Source: Roseateles oligotrophus (GTDB lineage Bacteria > Pseudomonadota > Gammaproteobacteria > Burkholderiales > Burkholderiaceae_C). Taken from it: 64,000 bases of DNA. The DNA is taken from NCBI RefSeq assembly GCF_014204525.1, contig NZ_JACHLP010000004.1, forward strand, positions 124,001 through 188,000. Reading direction: 5' to 3'. A model generated the notes under the pieces. The model searched no databases. It saw only the letters and a list, made by a program, of their open reading frames with translations, and was not told the origin of the DNA. Numbering within the stretch: position 1 is the stretch's first letter; each line of letters starts with the position of its first letter. Positions 36,205 through 45,990 of the stretch are shown here, in pieces. A program made the position numbers and the translations under genes.

Positions 36205-38289
36205 ATGACTACGCTTTCCCGCCGGCACTGGCTCGGTCTGAATCTCGCCGCCTTGGGCTCAGCGAGTTTCGGTGCAGCCCAGGCGCAGCCGCCGCAACCC
36301 CGACCGCACGGCCCCCTGCCCAGCGCTCGCCACCTGGCCTGGCATGCCATCGAGCGCTATGCCTTTGTGCACTTCAGCCTCAATACCTTCACCGACCGTG
36401 AATGGGGTTATGGCGACGAGTCGCCGGCCCTGTTCCAGCCCAGCGACTTCAGCGCCGACCAGATTGTGCAGACGGTCAAGGAGGCCGGTCTGCGCGGCCT
36501 GATCCTGACGGCCAAGCACCATGACGGTTTCTGCCTCTGGCCCAGCCGCTACACCGAGCACAGCGTGCGCCACAGCCCCTGGCGCGAGGGGCGGGGCGAT
36601 CTGGTGCGCGAGGTGTCCGAGGCCTGCCGGCGCCAGGGCCTGGCCTTCGGCATCTATCTCTCACCCTGGGACCGCCACCATGCCGAGTATGGCCGGCCGG
36701 CCTATATCGAGTATTTCCGCAATCAGCTGCGCGAGCTGCTGACGCAGTACGGGCCCATCTTCCAGGTCTGGTTCGATGGCGCCAACGGTGGCGACGGTTA
36801 CTACGGTGGCGCGCGCGAGGCCCGCAAGATCGACCCGCCGAGCTATTACGACTGGCCCAGGACCTGGGCCCTGGTGCGCGAGCTGCAGCCCGACACCGTC
36901 ATCTGGGGCCAGCGCGGCTCCGACGTGCGCTGGGTCGGCAACGAGGAGGGCTATGCCGGCGACCCCTGCTGGGCCACCATGGACGAGCAGGGGCCGTTCA
37001 GCCCCAGCAAGAACGAGCATGGCGTGCGCGATGGCACGGTCTGGCGCCCGGCCGAGGTCGATGTGTCGATTCGCCCCGGCTGGTTCTGGCATGCGCACGA
37101 GGACGAGCAGGTCAAGACGCTCAGCCATCTGCTGCGCATCTATTTCGAGTCGGTGGGGCGGGGAGCCAATCTCTTGCTGAGCTTCGCGCCGGATCGGCGC
37201 GGCCGCATCCCCGACGCCGACCGCCGGGTGGCGCGGGACTGGGGCGTGGCGCTGGCCGCCACCTTCGGCAAGCCGCTGACCCAGGGGGCGCGGGCCTTGG
37301 CCAGCGCCAGCCATGCCGACCCGGCCCATGGGCCCGACAAGCTGCTGGACGGCCGCAGTGACAGCTTCTGGACCTGCGACGAGACCGAGCTGCGGCCCGA
37401 GCTGACGCTGCAGCTGGCCCGGCCGACGCGCTTTGATGTGGTGCGCCTGCGCGAACATCTGCCGCTGGGACAGCGCGTCCACGCGTTTGCGCTCGATGCT
37501 TGGATAGACGGGCGCTGGCAGCAATTTGCTCACCACGAATCCATAGGCCCCCAGCGCCTGGTCCGCCTGGCCAGCCCGCTGACGACCACGCGTGTGCGCC
37601 TGCGCATACTCGCTGCCGCCGCCAGCCCGGCCCTGAGCGAGTTCGAGCTGTTCCGCCTGGCCGAGGTGTTCGAGGCGCCCCAGATCGGCCGCGACCGCGA
37701 GGGCAGGGTCACGCTGTCCGCTGTGGCTGGCGATGCGATTCATTTCAGCGTGGATGGCACGACCCCCACGCGCCGGTCGCCGCGCTACCGCAAGGCCTTT
37801 GCGCTGGCCGAGGGCGGCGTCGTCAAGGCGGTCTGTTTCCGACCCGGACAGTCCCGCCCCAGCCCCGTCACCACCCGCAGTTATGACATCGCCAAGGTCG
37901 GTTGGCGCATCGTGCAGGCCAGCGCCCCAGGGGCCGAGGCCTTGTTCGACGAAGCCCCGGCCACGCTCTGGGAGAGCCCCTTGGCGGCCGAGCTGACGCT
38001 GTCGCTGGGCCGCACCCATGAGCTGCGCGGCTTTAGCCTGATGCCGGCAGCCCAGCTGCCGGCCGGTGCCGGTGCGCCGGTCCGTTATGTCTGCCAGCTC
38101 AGCCTGGACGGCGAGACCTGGTCGCTGGCGGGGCAGGGCGAGTTCTCCAATATCGCCGCCAATTCCGGCCTGCAGACCCTGCGCTTTGCCAAGCCCTGGC
38201 GGGCGGGCTTTGTGCGCCTGCAGTTTCCGCAGGCCACGGCGGAGCAGGGCCGCATCGCCTTTGCCGAGCTGGGCGTGCTGACGCGATGA
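36205..38289 (+). CDS. GH29 alpha-L-fucosidase with C-terminal beta-sandwich modules, Tat-exported
   Basis: A 694-residue retaining fucosidase. The N-terminus TTLSRRHWLGLNLAALGSAS is a twin-arginine-type signal. The catalytic barrel (about residues 40-350) contains YAFVHFSLNTFTDREWG, LTAKHHDGFCLWPS, and the nucleophile Asp191 in QVWFDGANGG. Following are an F5/8 type C-like region (PDKLLDGRSDSFWTC), a chitobiase/FN3-like segment (IHFSVDGTTPTRRSPRY) and a second discoidin-like domain near the C-terminus. These extra modules probably bind glycan. It differs strongly from the second GH29 in this locus, suggesting different linkages (for example 1,3/1,4 versus 1,2). Confidence 0.9.
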   Translation: MTTLSRRHWLGLNLAALGSASFGAAQAQPPQPRPHGPLPSARHLAWHAIERYAFVHFSLNTFTDREWGYGDESPALFQPSDFSADQIVQTVKEAGLRGLILTAKHHDGFCLWPSRYTEHSVRHSPWREGRGDLVREVSEACRRQGLAFGIYLSPWDRHHAEYGRPAYIEYFRNQLRELLTQYGPIFQVWFDGANGGDGYYGGAREARKIDPPSYYDWPRTWALVRELQPDTVIWGQRGSDVRWVGNEEGYAGDPCWATMDEQGPFSPSKNEHGVRDGTVWRPAEVDVSIRPGWFWHAHEDEQVKTLSHLLRIYFESVGRGANLLLSFAPDRRGRIPDADRRVARDWGVALAATFGKPLTQGARALASASHADPAHGPDKLLDGRSDSFWTCDETELRPELTLQLARPTRFDVVRLREHLPLGQRVHAFALDAWIDGRWQQFAHHESIGPQRLVRLASPLTTTRVRLRILAAAASPALSEFELFRLAEVFEAPQIGRDREGRVTLSAVAGDAIHFSVDGTTPTRRSPRYRKAFALAEGGVVKAVCFRPGQSRPSPVTTRSYDIAKVGWRIVQASAPGAEALFDEAPATLWESPLAAELTLSLGRTHELRGFSLMPAAQLPAGAGAPVRYVCQLSLDGETWSLAGQGEFSNIAANSGLQTLRFAKPWRAGFVRLQFPQATAEQGRIAFAELGVLTR

Positions 38290-38317
38290 GCCCCCATTTC
38301 CTAAGCAGGATGTGACT

Positions 38318-40126
38318 GTGAGCTGTTTGACTATCTCCGGATCTGAGCTTGCGCTCAACGGCCAGCCCTGGCGCCTGCTGGCCGGCGCCATCCACTACTT
38401 CCGCGTCTTGCCCGAGCAATGGGAGGACCGCCTGCTCAAGCTGCGCGCCATGGGGCTGAACACGGTCGAGACCTATGTGGCCTGGAATCTGCACGAGCCC
38501 GAGCCCGGCCGCTTCGACTTCGACGGCGCGCTCGACCTGGTGGCCTTTGTGCGCCTGGCCGAGCGCCTGGGCCTGAAGGTGATCGTCCGGCCCGGGCCCT
38601 ATATCTGCGCCGAATGGGAGTTTGGTGGCCTGCCGGCCTGGCTGCTGGCCGACCCCGACATGGTGCTGCGCAGCAGCTATGGGCCCTATCTGGCGGCGGT
38701 GGAGCGCTTCTTCGCCGAGCTGCTGCCGCGCCTGCTGCCGCTGCAGGCCGAAGCCGGCGGGCCCATCCTGGCCATGCAGGTCGAGAACGAGTACGGCAGC
38801 TACGGCAGCGACCAGGACTATCTGCGCTGGCTGGAGGGCAGTCTGCGCCGTCACGGCGTTACGGGCCTGCTGTTCACCTCCGACGGCCCGACCGATCACA
38901 TGCTGACCCACGGCACGCTGGCCGGCGTGCTCAAGACCGGCAACTTCGGTTCGCGCGTGCCCTCCGAGCTGGCCAAGCTGCGCGAATACCAGCCCGAGGG
39001 CCCGCTGATCTGCATGGAGTTCTGGAACGGCTGGTTCGACCACTGGGGCGAGCCCCACCACACGCGCGACGCGGCCGACGCGGCCGACTGCCTGGGCCAG
39101 ATCCTGGCCCACGGCGCCTCGGTGAATATCTTTATGTTCCATGGCGGCACCAGCTTTGGCTGGATGAACGGCGCCAACACGGACCGTGACAGCGGCGTCT
39201 ACCAGCCCACCGTCAACAGCTACGACTACGACGCGCCGCTGGCCGAGGACGGCAGCATCACGCCCAAATACCTGGCCATGCGCGAGGCCGTGGGCCGCCA
39301 TATGGGGCTGTCGGCGCTGCCGCCGCTCGATCTGCCGCCCGAAGTGCCGCGTTTCAGCCATGCACCGCTGCCGCTACAGGCCGGGCCGCTGCTGTGGCAG
39401 AGCCTGGATCTCGACCACCCCGTGCTGACGGCAGCGACGCCGCGCAGCATGGAGCGCCTGGGCCAGGCCTATGGCCATGTGCTTTACCGCAGCCGCATGC
39501 GCCATCCGGCCGGGCCGGTCCAGCTCTCGGTGCAGGCGCTGGCGGACCGCGCCCTGGTCTTTTTGAACGGCCGGCCGCAAGGCGTGCTGGCGCGCGATGG
39601 CGCCCTCAGCCTGCAGCTCGACTGGCCCGGCGGCGAGGCCTGCCTGGACCTGCTGGTGGAAAACCAGGGCCGGGTGAACTACGGCCCCTTTCTGCACGAC
39701 CGCAAGGGCTTGCTCGGCTGGGTACGCCTGGGGATCAACCTGATCCAGCATTGGGAGCACCACAGCCTGCCGCTGGCCACGCCGCCGGCGCTGGCCGGCC
39801 TGCCGGTGGACAGGGGCGTCGCCGGGCCGCGCTTCTTCAGCGCCGATTTCGAGGTGGGCGTTCCTGGTGACGGCTTCCTCGCCATCGCGGGCGGCCACAA
39901 GGGCCAGGTCTGGATCAATGGCTTCAACCTCGGCCGCTACTGGGAGCGCGGGCCGCAGACCGAGCTTTATCTGCCCTGGCCGCTGCTGCGGCCGGGCAGC
40001 AACCAGCTGGTCTTGCTGGAGCTGGAGGCCGAGGCCGGCACGGCCCTGACGGCAAGCATCCATGCCCAGCGGCCGCAGGCGACGCAGGTGGTGGACATGG
40101 CGCCAACGCTGGCCGAGCTGTGGTGA
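38318..40126 (+). CDS. GH35 beta-galactosidase
   Basis: A 602-residue retaining beta-galactosidase. The barrel starts ELALNGQPWRLLAGAIHYFR and carries NTVETYVAWNLHEP, RPGPYICAEWEFGGLPAWL, acid/base Glu158 in VENEYGSYG and nucleophile Glu234 in CMEFWNGWFDHWG, followed by FMFHGGTSFGWMNGAN. The C-terminal third is beta-sandwich jelly rolls ending WINGFNLGRYWERGPQTELY. There is no signal peptide, so it acts in the cytoplasm. Two GTG starts are possible; GTG 38318 has AGGA seven bases upstream, while GTG 38312 is too close. The gene provides galactose for the dehydrogenase-lactonase-dehydratase route of the same locus. Confidence 0.92.
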   Translation: MSCLTISGSELALNGQPWRLLAGAIHYFRVLPEQWEDRLLKLRAMGLNTVETYVAWNLHEPEPGRFDFDGALDLVAFVRLAERLGLKVIVRPGPYICAEWEFGGLPAWLLADPDMVLRSSYGPYLAAVERFFAELLPRLLPLQAEAGGPILAMQVENEYGSYGSDQDYLRWLEGSLRRHGVTGLLFTSDGPTDHMLTHGTLAGVLKTGNFGSRVPSELAKLREYQPEGPLICMEFWNGWFDHWGEPHHTRDAADAADCLGQILAHGASVNIFMFHGGTSFGWMNGANTDRDSGVYQPTVNSYDYDAPLAEDGSITPKYLAMREAVGRHMGLSALPPLDLPPEVPRFSHAPLPLQAGPLLWQSLDLDHPVLTAATPRSMERLGQAYGHVLYRSRMRHPAGPVQLSVQALADRALVFLNGRPQGVLARDGALSLQLDWPGGEACLDLLVENQGRVNYGPFLHDRKGLLGWVRLGINLIQHWEHHSLPLATPPALAGLPVDRGVAGPRFFSADFEVGVPGDGFLAIAGGHKGQVWINGFNLGRYWERGPQTELYLPWPLLRPGSNQLVLLELEAEAGTALTASIHAQRPQATQVVDMAPTLAELW

Positions 40127-40167
40127 AACAAGCGGCAGATTCATTCAGAACAACACAGGAGGCTTGC

Positions 40168-41562
40168 ATGAACAATAACTCTGAATTAAGACGACATCTG
40201 GCGCTGGCCTGCCTGGCCCTGGCGCTGGGCGGCGCAGCGCCAGGGCTGGCGGCGCAGGCCGCGCCGGCCGCCCCGCAACTGGCCGATCCGCTCAACCGCA
40301 AGGCCGACTACGGCTGGTTCGTCAACGAGCGCTTCGGCATGTTCATCCACTTCGGCCTCTATGCCAATGCGGCGCGCCATGAATGGATCATGAACAAAGA
40401 GAAGCTGTCGGTAGAGGCCTACCGCAAATACTTCGACAGCTTCAACCCCGACCTCTTCGATGCCCGCGCCTGGGCCAGATCGGCCAAGGCCGCCGGCATG
40501 AAGTACATGGTGCTGACGGCCAAGCACCACGAGGGCTTTGCGCTGTGGGACACCCAGCTGAGTGACTACAAGATCAGCAATACCGCCTTCAAGCGCGACC
40601 TGGTGCGCGAGTTTGTGGACGCGGCCCGGGCCGAGGGCCTGAAGGTGGGCTTCTACTACTCGCTGATCGACTGGCACCACCCCGAGTTTCCTATCGACGG
40701 CTACCACCCGCTGCGCGAGGACGAGACGGCGAAGAAAGTCCCGCGCGATATGGCCAAGTACCGCAGCTTCATGCACGGCCAGGTGCGCGAGCTGCTGAGC
40801 AATTACGGCAAGATCGACTACCTCTGGTTCGACTTCTCCTACCCGAACCGGCCCAAGGACTGGAGCTGGGGCCAGGGCAAGGGCCGCGAGGACTGGCACA
40901 GCGAGGAACTGGTCAAGCTGGTGCATCAGTTGCAGCCGCGCATCCTGCTGAACAACCGGCTGGACCTGCCCGGCGGCGTGCAGACGCCCGAGGATCACCA
41001 GCCCAGGTTCGATGGCCTGGCGAGCGAGTTCAAGCTGACCGAGGAATGCCACACGCTCTACGACTCCTGGGGCTATAGGCGCGACACGGTGGCCTGGAAG
41101 TCCAGCGAAGCGGCGGTGCGCCTGCTGGTCGATGCGGTCTCCAAGGGCAACAACCTCTTGCTCAATGTCGGCCCCAACGGCCGGGGTGAATTCGAGCCCG
41201 GTGTGCAGAGCCGCCTGGCCGCCCTGGGCGAGTGGACCCGACTGCACGGCCGCGCCATCCAGGGCGCGGGCGCCAGCGCCTTCACCGCCCCCGATGGCAC
41301 GCGCTACACCCAGCGCGGCAAGCGGCTCTATCTGCATCTGCAGAACTACCCCATGGGTGGCGTGGAACTGCCTGGCCTGGCCGGCAAGGTCAGCTACGCG
41401 CAGTTCCTGCACGACGGTTCCGAGATCCAGTTCAAGGAGCCGCAGCCCAGGAATCTGCAGAACAACGCGCATGTGAGCGTCAGTGAAAACGCCATCCGCC
41501 TGAGCCTGCCCATGAACCGGCCCGAGCTGCTGCTGCCGGTGGTGGAGCTCTTTTTGAAGTGA
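40168..41562 (+). CDS. GH29 alpha-L-fucosidase, second type, exported
   Basis: A 464-residue fucosidase with a Sec signal peptide (LALACLALALGGAAPGLAA). The barrel begins WFVNERFGMFIHFGLYANAA and continues with LTAKHHEGFALWDTQ, FYYSLIDWHHPEFP and the nucleophile Asp222 in YLWFDFSYPNRP. A short beta-sandwich forms the C-terminus. No discoidin domains are present, in contrast to the first GH29 gene. GGAGG five bases before ATG 40168 is a strong ribosome site. It is the last gene of the receptor-glycosidase operon. Confidence 0.92.
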   Translation: MNNNSELRRHLALACLALALGGAAPGLAAQAAPAAPQLADPLNRKADYGWFVNERFGMFIHFGLYANAARHEWIMNKEKLSVEAYRKYFDSFNPDLFDARAWARSAKAAGMKYMVLTAKHHEGFALWDTQLSDYKISNTAFKRDLVREFVDAARAEGLKVGFYYSLIDWHHPEFPIDGYHPLREDETAKKVPRDMAKYRSFMHGQVRELLSNYGKIDYLWFDFSYPNRPKDWSWGQGKGREDWHSEELVKLVHQLQPRILLNNRLDLPGGVQTPEDHQPRFDGLASEFKLTEECHTLYDSWGYRRDTVAWKSSEAAVRLLVDAVSKGNNLLLNVGPNGRGEFEPGVQSRLAALGEWTRLHGRAIQGAGASAFTAPDGTRYTQRGKRLYLHLQNYPMGGVELPGLAGKVSYAQFLHDGSEIQFKEPQPRNLQNNAHVSVSENAIRLSLPMNRPELLLPVVELFLK

Positions 41563-41580
41563 AACGCCAAATTCCAGTGC

Positions 41581-41641
41581 AACCACAGAGACACGGAGAA
41601 ATCAAAGCTTGCTTTCTCTGCGTCTCTGTGACTCTGTGGTT
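41581..41641. repeat. Imperfect palindromic repeat of the CCACAGAGACACGGAG kind
   Basis: AACCACAGAG (41581-41590) is exactly complementary to CTCTGTGGTT (41632-41641). Inside, ACACGGAGAAA is matched by TTTCTCTGCGT and a further copy of CTCTGTGA, so the element is built from short CACAGAG units. It lies 18 bases after the last fucosidase gene and could act as transcript end. Very similar CACAGAGACACAGAG repeats are scattered in many environmental bacterial genomes, so this looks like a mobile or REP-type element rather than a site peculiar to this locus. Confidence 0.6.
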
Positions 41642-41757
41642 GACGTTTTGTACTTGGTTTCATGCGGCCAAATCTACCCACTCGAAATTCAAGAGAGGCT
41701 GATTTAGAAACTTCTTCGCGAACGCCCCCTAGCAACCGAGAGGACTGGAATGCTCCC

Positions 41758-42567
41758 TCACATGCCTTTGAACAAATGCGCATGCATGCGGCTGACGGCC
41801 AGGCGTTCGGGCCGGCCGTGCAGATGCAGGCTGAGCTTGCCGGCCTCGTCGCGCAGGGCGCGCTGGATGGCGTCGCTGCGCACCACCAGGCTGCGGTGGA
41901 TTTGCCAGAAGCGTTGGCCGTCCAGCTGGGGCAGCAGTTCGCGCAGGGAGATGCGGATCAGATGCTCTTTGGCCGCGGTCAGCACCCGCACATATTTGTC
42001 CGCGGCCTCGAAGTAGATGACCTCCTCCACCGGCACCATCAGGATCTGGTTGCCCACGCCGACCTGCAGCAGCCGCAGCGGCGGCGTGGCCGAAGCCTGC
42101 GGATTGCCGAGCAACTGGCGCAATTGCTCCACCGTGGCCTCTAGCGTGGCCGGCGGGCTTTGCCGCTGGCTCAGGGCCTGGCGCAGGCGCTGGCAGGTCT
42201 GGGCCAGGCGCTCGGGCTGCACCGGCTTGAGCACATAGTCCAGCGCCGCCAATTGGAAGGCTTGCAAAGCGTATTGCTCGTAGGCGGTGACGAAGACCAG
42301 CAGGGGGAAGGGCCGTCCGGGGCCCTCCGGCCAATCCTCGGCCAGGGCGGCGGCGGCTTCCAGGCCGCTGAGGCCGGGCATGCGTATGTCCAGAAAGCAG
42401 AGGTCGGGCCGGTGCTGCAGGGCCAGGTCCACGGCGGCCTGGCCGTGCGGGGCCATGGCCACAAGCTCCAGCTCGGGCCAGAGCCGGGCCAGTTCCTGGC
42501 GCAGGTTCTCGGCCAGCAGGCCCTCGTCTTCGGCGATCAGGGCGGTGGGGCGTGAGGGCAGATTCAT
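41758..42567 (-). CDS. LytTR-type response regulator
   Basis: A 269-residue two-domain regulator. The receiver (residues about 8-130) has the acidic pair in ALIAEDEGLLAE, the phosphoacceptor Asp in LCFLDIRMPGLSG, Thr in FVTAYEQYALQAF and Lys in YVLKPVQPE. The C-terminal DNA-binding domain is LytTR, with VPVEEVIYFEAADKYVRVLT and FWQIHRSLVVRSDAIQ. It is the AlgR/LytR type and probably controls a small number of promoters. Its start codon overlaps the stop of the sensor kinase gene by four bases. Confidence 0.92.
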   Translation of the reverse strand: MNLPSRPTALIAEDEGLLAENLRQELARLWPELELVAMAPHGQAAVDLALQHRPDLCFLDIRMPGLSGLEAAAALAEDWPEGPGRPFPLLVFVTAYEQYALQAFQLAALDYVLKPVQPERLAQTCQRLRQALSQRQSPPATLEATVEQLRQLLGNPQASATPPLRLLQVGVGNQILMVPVEEVIYFEAADKYVRVLTAAKEHLIRISLRELLPQLDGQRFWQIHRSLVVRSDAIQRALRDEAGKLSLHLHGRPERLAVSRMHAHLFKGM

Positions 42568-43661
42568 GCGGGCGGATGGGGAGTTTGGACGGGCAGCAGG
42601 ATGCGGGCCAGCGCGCCGCTGTGGCCGTCGCCGCGCGGGCCGAGTTGAAAGCTGGCGGCACCGCCGAACTGGGTGTGCAGGCGCTCGCGCACCTGGTGCA
42701 GGCCGAAGCGCGTGCCCTCGGTGGCCAGGGTGGGCGAGGCCAGGCCCACGCCACCGTCGCGCACTTCCAGCAGCAACTGCTTGCCCTGCAGACGGGCGCC
42801 GATATACAGCTCGCCGCCCTCGACGCTGGGTTCCAGGCCGTGCTGGATGGCGTTTTCGACCAGGGCCTGCAGCAGCAGGGGCGGGATCTGCAGCTCGGCC
42901 AGCTCGGCGGGCAGATCGAGCGAGGGCCGCAGGCGCGCGCCCATGCGGATCTGCATCAGGGCCAAATAGTCCTGCAGGCGGGCGAATTCCTGGCCCAGGC
43001 TGTGGCTGCTGGTGCGCGAGGCCCGCAGCGTGGCGCGCAGAAAGGCGATCAGCTGGTCCAGCATGGCCTGGGCGCGCTGCGGGTCCAGCGCGATCAGCAC
43101 GCGCAGATTGGCCAGGGTGTTGAACAGCATATGCGGCTCCAGCTGCGACTCCAGCAGGCGCAGCTGATGCTCGGCCGCCTGGCGCTGGGCCGTCTGGGCC
43201 TGCAGCTGGGCGGCTTGCAAGCGGCTGCGGCTGACGAAGAAATAGCTGGCGCCCAGGCCGGGCAGCAGGGATAGCAGCAGCACGCTGATGAGCTGGCGCG
43301 GGCTGGCTTGCAAAATGCTGCCGGACGGGATGCCGCTGAGCCAGCGCCCGACCTCATTGCCCAGGCCATAGCCCAGCGGCGTGCCCAGCAGCAGGGCCAG
43401 CAGCATCAGCGGCCAGCCCGGCCATTGCAGCGGGGCCGTGCCCGGTGCCCGGCGCTGGTTGAGCAGGGCGGTGAAGCCGGCGGCAAAGCCCTGGATCAGG
43501 GCCGAGCAGCACACCGAGATGCACAGGCAGAACAGCAAGGAGGGCCAGAAGCGCTGGCCGCCCAGCACGCTCATCAGGCCGGCGATGAGCAGGGCGCAGA
43601 CCCCTACCACGCGCAACTGGCGCCAGGCCCGCAGGCCCAAGTCCTTGGGGATGGCTCTCAC
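42564..43661 (-). CDS. LytS/YpdA-type sensor histidine kinase
   Basis: A 365-residue membrane kinase. Four to five hydrophobic segments occupy the first 170 residues (for example [17 protein letters not shown] and [16 protein letters not shown]), with no obvious periplasmic sensory domain. A coiled coil of Gln/Ala-rich sequence leads to the His_kinase motif [20 protein letters not shown], where the His of PHMLFN is phosphorylated, and the ATPase lobe has [12 protein letters not shown] and EVRDGGVGL. The start is GTG 43661, overlapping the preceding HerA-like gene, and the cognate regulator follows. The signal is unknown. Confidence 0.9.
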   Translation of the reverse strand: MRAIPKDLGLRAWRQLRVVGVCALLIAGLMSVLGGQRFWPSLLFCLCISVCCSALIQGFAAGFTALLNQRRAPGTAPLQWPGWPLMLLALLLGTPLGYGLGNEVGRWLSGIPSGSILQASPRQLISVLLLSLLPGLGASYFFVSRSRLQAAQLQAQTAQRQAAEHQLRLLESQLEPHMLFNTLANLRVLIALDPQRAQAMLDQLIAFLRATLRASRTSSHSLGQEFARLQDYLALMQIRMGARLRPSLDLPAELAELQIPPLLLQALVENAIQHGLEPSVEGGELYIGARLQGKQLLLEVRDGGVGLASPTLATEGTRFGLHQVRERLHTQFGGAASFQLGPRGDGHSGALARILLPVQTPHPPA

Positions 43662-45175
43662 CGGCGCTTGCCGCCGCCGCCCAGAATGCTGCCCAGCACG
43701 CCGCGGATGATCTCGCGGCCGGCCGTGGAGCTCATGCTGCGGATGGCCGACTTGGCGGCCGCCTCGGCCAGGCCCTCGTGGCGGCCGCCGCGCGGGCCGG
43801 TCGTGCCGAAGAGCACGTCTTTCAGCCCACCCAGCCAGTCGCTGCCGCCCTCGGCGGGGGCCGGGGCCGATCCCTCGGCAGCGGGCGCGCCGGCCTTGCC
43901 CTCGGTTCGTCCCTTGAGTTTCTCGTAAGCCGATTCGCGGTCCACCGCCTGCTCGTAGACGCCCGCCACCAGCGAGTTCTTGATCAAGGCCTGGCGCTGC
44001 TCGGCCGTGATGGGGCCGATCTGGCTGCCCGGGGGCAGCACGTAGACGCGCTCGGTGACGCTGGGCCGGCCTTTCTCGTCCAGCAGGCTGACCAGAGCCT
44101 CGCCCACGCCCAGCTCGGTGATGGCCGTGGCGATGTCCAGTCCTGGCTTGGCCCGCATGGTGTCGGCCGCCGCCTTGACGGCCTTCTGGTCGCGCGGGGT
44201 GAAGGCGCGCAGGGCGTGCTGCACGCGGTTGCCAAGCTGGCCCAGCACGGTGTCGGGGATGTCCAGCGGGTTTTGCGTCACGAAATAGACGCCCACGCCC
44301 TTGGAGCGCACCAGGCGCACGACCAGCTCGATGCGCTCGACCAGGGCGGCGGGCGCGTCCTTGAACAGCAGATGGGCCTCGTCGAAGAAGAACACCAGCT
44401 TGGGTTTTTCCAGATCACCCACCTCGGGCAGTTGCTCGAACAGCTCGCTCAGCATCCACAGCAAAAAGGTGGCGTAGAGCCGCGGCGCGTTCATCAGCTT
44501 GTCGGCGGCCAGGATGTTGATGACGCCTTTTTCGCCCTCGGTCTGCATGAAGTCGGCGATGTTCAGCATGGGCTCGCCGAAGAATTGCTCGCCGCCCTGG
44601 GCCTCGATCTGCAAGAGGCCGCGCTGGATGGCGCCTATGCTGGCGGCCGAGACATTGCCGTACTCGGTGGTGAACTGGCTGGCGTTGTCGCCCACATACT
44701 GCAGCATGGTGCGCAGGTCCTTCAGGTCCAGCAGCAGCAGGCCTTTGTCGTCGGCGATCTTGAACACCAGTTGCAGCACGCCTTGCTGGGTCTCGTTCAG
44801 GGCCAGCATGCGGGCCAGCAGCAGGGGGCCCATATCGGAGACGGTGGCGCGCACCGGGTGGCCTTGCTCGCCGAACACATCCCACAAGGTCGTGGGGCAG
44901 GCTTGGGGCGTGGGGGCTTCGATGCCACGCTCTTTCAGCGTGGCCAGCAGCTTGTCCGAGGGCTTGCCGATCTGGGAGATGCCCGTCAGGTCGCCCTTCA
45001 CATCGGCCATGAAGACCGGTACGCCGATGCGGCTGAAGCTCTCGGCCAGGGTCTGCAGGCTGATGGTCTTGCCGGTGCCGGTGGCGCCCGTGATCAGGCC
45101 GTGGCGATTGGCCAGGGCGGGCAGCAAAAAGCACTCGATGTTGTCGTGTCTAGCCAGCAGAATCGGGTCGGACAT
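43658..45175 (-). CDS. HerA-like P-loop ATPase (DUF853, YjgR-type)
   Basis: A 505-residue ATPase with Walker A in [17 protein letters not shown] (near residue 30) and Walker B in [14 protein letters not shown] (near 265), followed by [20 protein letters not shown], the sensor region common to HerA/FtsK-like DNA translocases. The C-terminal 80 residues are low-complexity Ala/Gly/Pro followed by a basic GGGGKRR end. The YjgR/DUF853 subgroup is widespread and poorly characterised; DNA pumping is inferred from homology. It heads an operon with the LytS/LytTR pair, with four-base overlap. Confidence 0.88.
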   Translation of the reverse strand: MSDPILLARHDNIECFLLPALANRHGLITGATGTGKTISLQTLAESFSRIGVPVFMADVKGDLTGISQIGKPSDKLLATLKERGIEAPTPQACPTTLWDVFGEQGHPVRATVSDMGPLLLARMLALNETQQGVLQLVFKIADDKGLLLLDLKDLRTMLQYVGDNASQFTTEYGNVSAASIGAIQRGLLQIEAQGGEQFFGEPMLNIADFMQTEGEKGVINILAADKLMNAPRLYATFLLWMLSELFEQLPEVGDLEKPKLVFFFDEAHLLFKDAPAALVERIELVVRLVRSKGVGVYFVTQNPLDIPDTVLGQLGNRVQHALRAFTPRDQKAVKAAADTMRAKPGLDIATAITELGVGEALVSLLDEKGRPSVTERVYVLPPGSQIGPITAEQRQALIKNSLVAGVYEQAVDRESAYEKLKGRTEGKAGAPAAEGSAPAPAEGGSDWLGGLKDVLFGTTGPRGGRHEGLAEAAAKSAIRSMSSTAGREIIRGVLGSILGGGGKRR

Positions 45176-45264
45176 GGTGGGGGCGTTGGCGCAAAGCTAA
45201 AATCGCAGTCTAACCAAACAAGTGCGGGCCCCGGGTGGCCGGCAATAGCAGGAGCAGCAGCCAT

Positions 45265-45990
45265 ATGGCGGGTCATTCCAAATGGGCCAATATTCAGCAT
45301 CGCAAGGGCCGGCAGGACGAGAAGCGCGGCAAGATCTGGACCCGCATCATCCGTGAAATCACGGTCGCAGCCCGCCAGGGCGGCCCCGACGTCAAGGACA
45401 ACCCCCGCCTGCGCCTGGCGGTCGAAAAAGCCAAGGCCGCCAATATGCCGGCCGACCGCATCAAGTACAACATCGACAAGGCCAGCGGCAATCTGGACGG
45501 CATCAGCTACGAAGAGATTCGCTACGAGGGCTATGGCATTGGTGGCGCGGCCATCATGATCGACACCATGACGGACAACAAGGTCCGCACGGTGGCCGAG
45601 GTGCGCCACGCCTTCAGCAAGTACGGCGGCAATATGGGCACCGATGGTTCGGTGTCCTTCCAGTTCAAGCATTGCGGCCAGCTGGTGTTTGCCCCCGGCA
45701 GCGATGAAGACAAGATCATGGAAATAGCCCTGGAAGCAGGCGCCGACGATGTGATCAGCGATGACGATGGCGCCATCGAGGTGCTGACGCCGCCGACCGG
45801 GTTCGAGGCGGTCAAGGAAGCGCTGGAGGCCGCCGGTTTCAAGGCAGATGTGGCCGAGGTGACCATGCGGGCCGAGAACACCATCGAGCTGACGGGTGAG
45901 GACGCGGCGCGCATGCAAAAGCTGCTCGACGTGCTGGAAGATCTGGACGACGTGCAAGACGTTTTCCACAATGCGAGCATTAACGAATGA
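45265..45990 (+). CDS. yebC: YebC/PmpR-family regulatory protein
   Basis: A 241-residue member of the TACO1/YebC family, with the signature [20 protein letters not shown] at the start, [15 protein letters not shown] and [18 protein letters not shown]. Family members have been described as transcriptional regulators and, more recently, as ribosome-associated factors that ease translation of proline-rich stretches. It overlaps purD by four bases. GGAG upstream of ATG 45265 supports the start. Confidence 0.95.
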   Translation: MAGHSKWANIQHRKGRQDEKRGKIWTRIIREITVAARQGGPDVKDNPRLRLAVEKAKAANMPADRIKYNIDKASGNLDGISYEEIRYEGYGIGGAAIMIDTMTDNKVRTVAEVRHAFSKYGGNMGTDGSVSFQFKHCGQLVFAPGSDEDKIMEIALEAGADDVISDDDGAIEVLTPPTGFEAVKEALEAAGFKADVAEVTMRAENTIELTGEDAARMQKLLDVLEDLDDVQDVFHNASINE

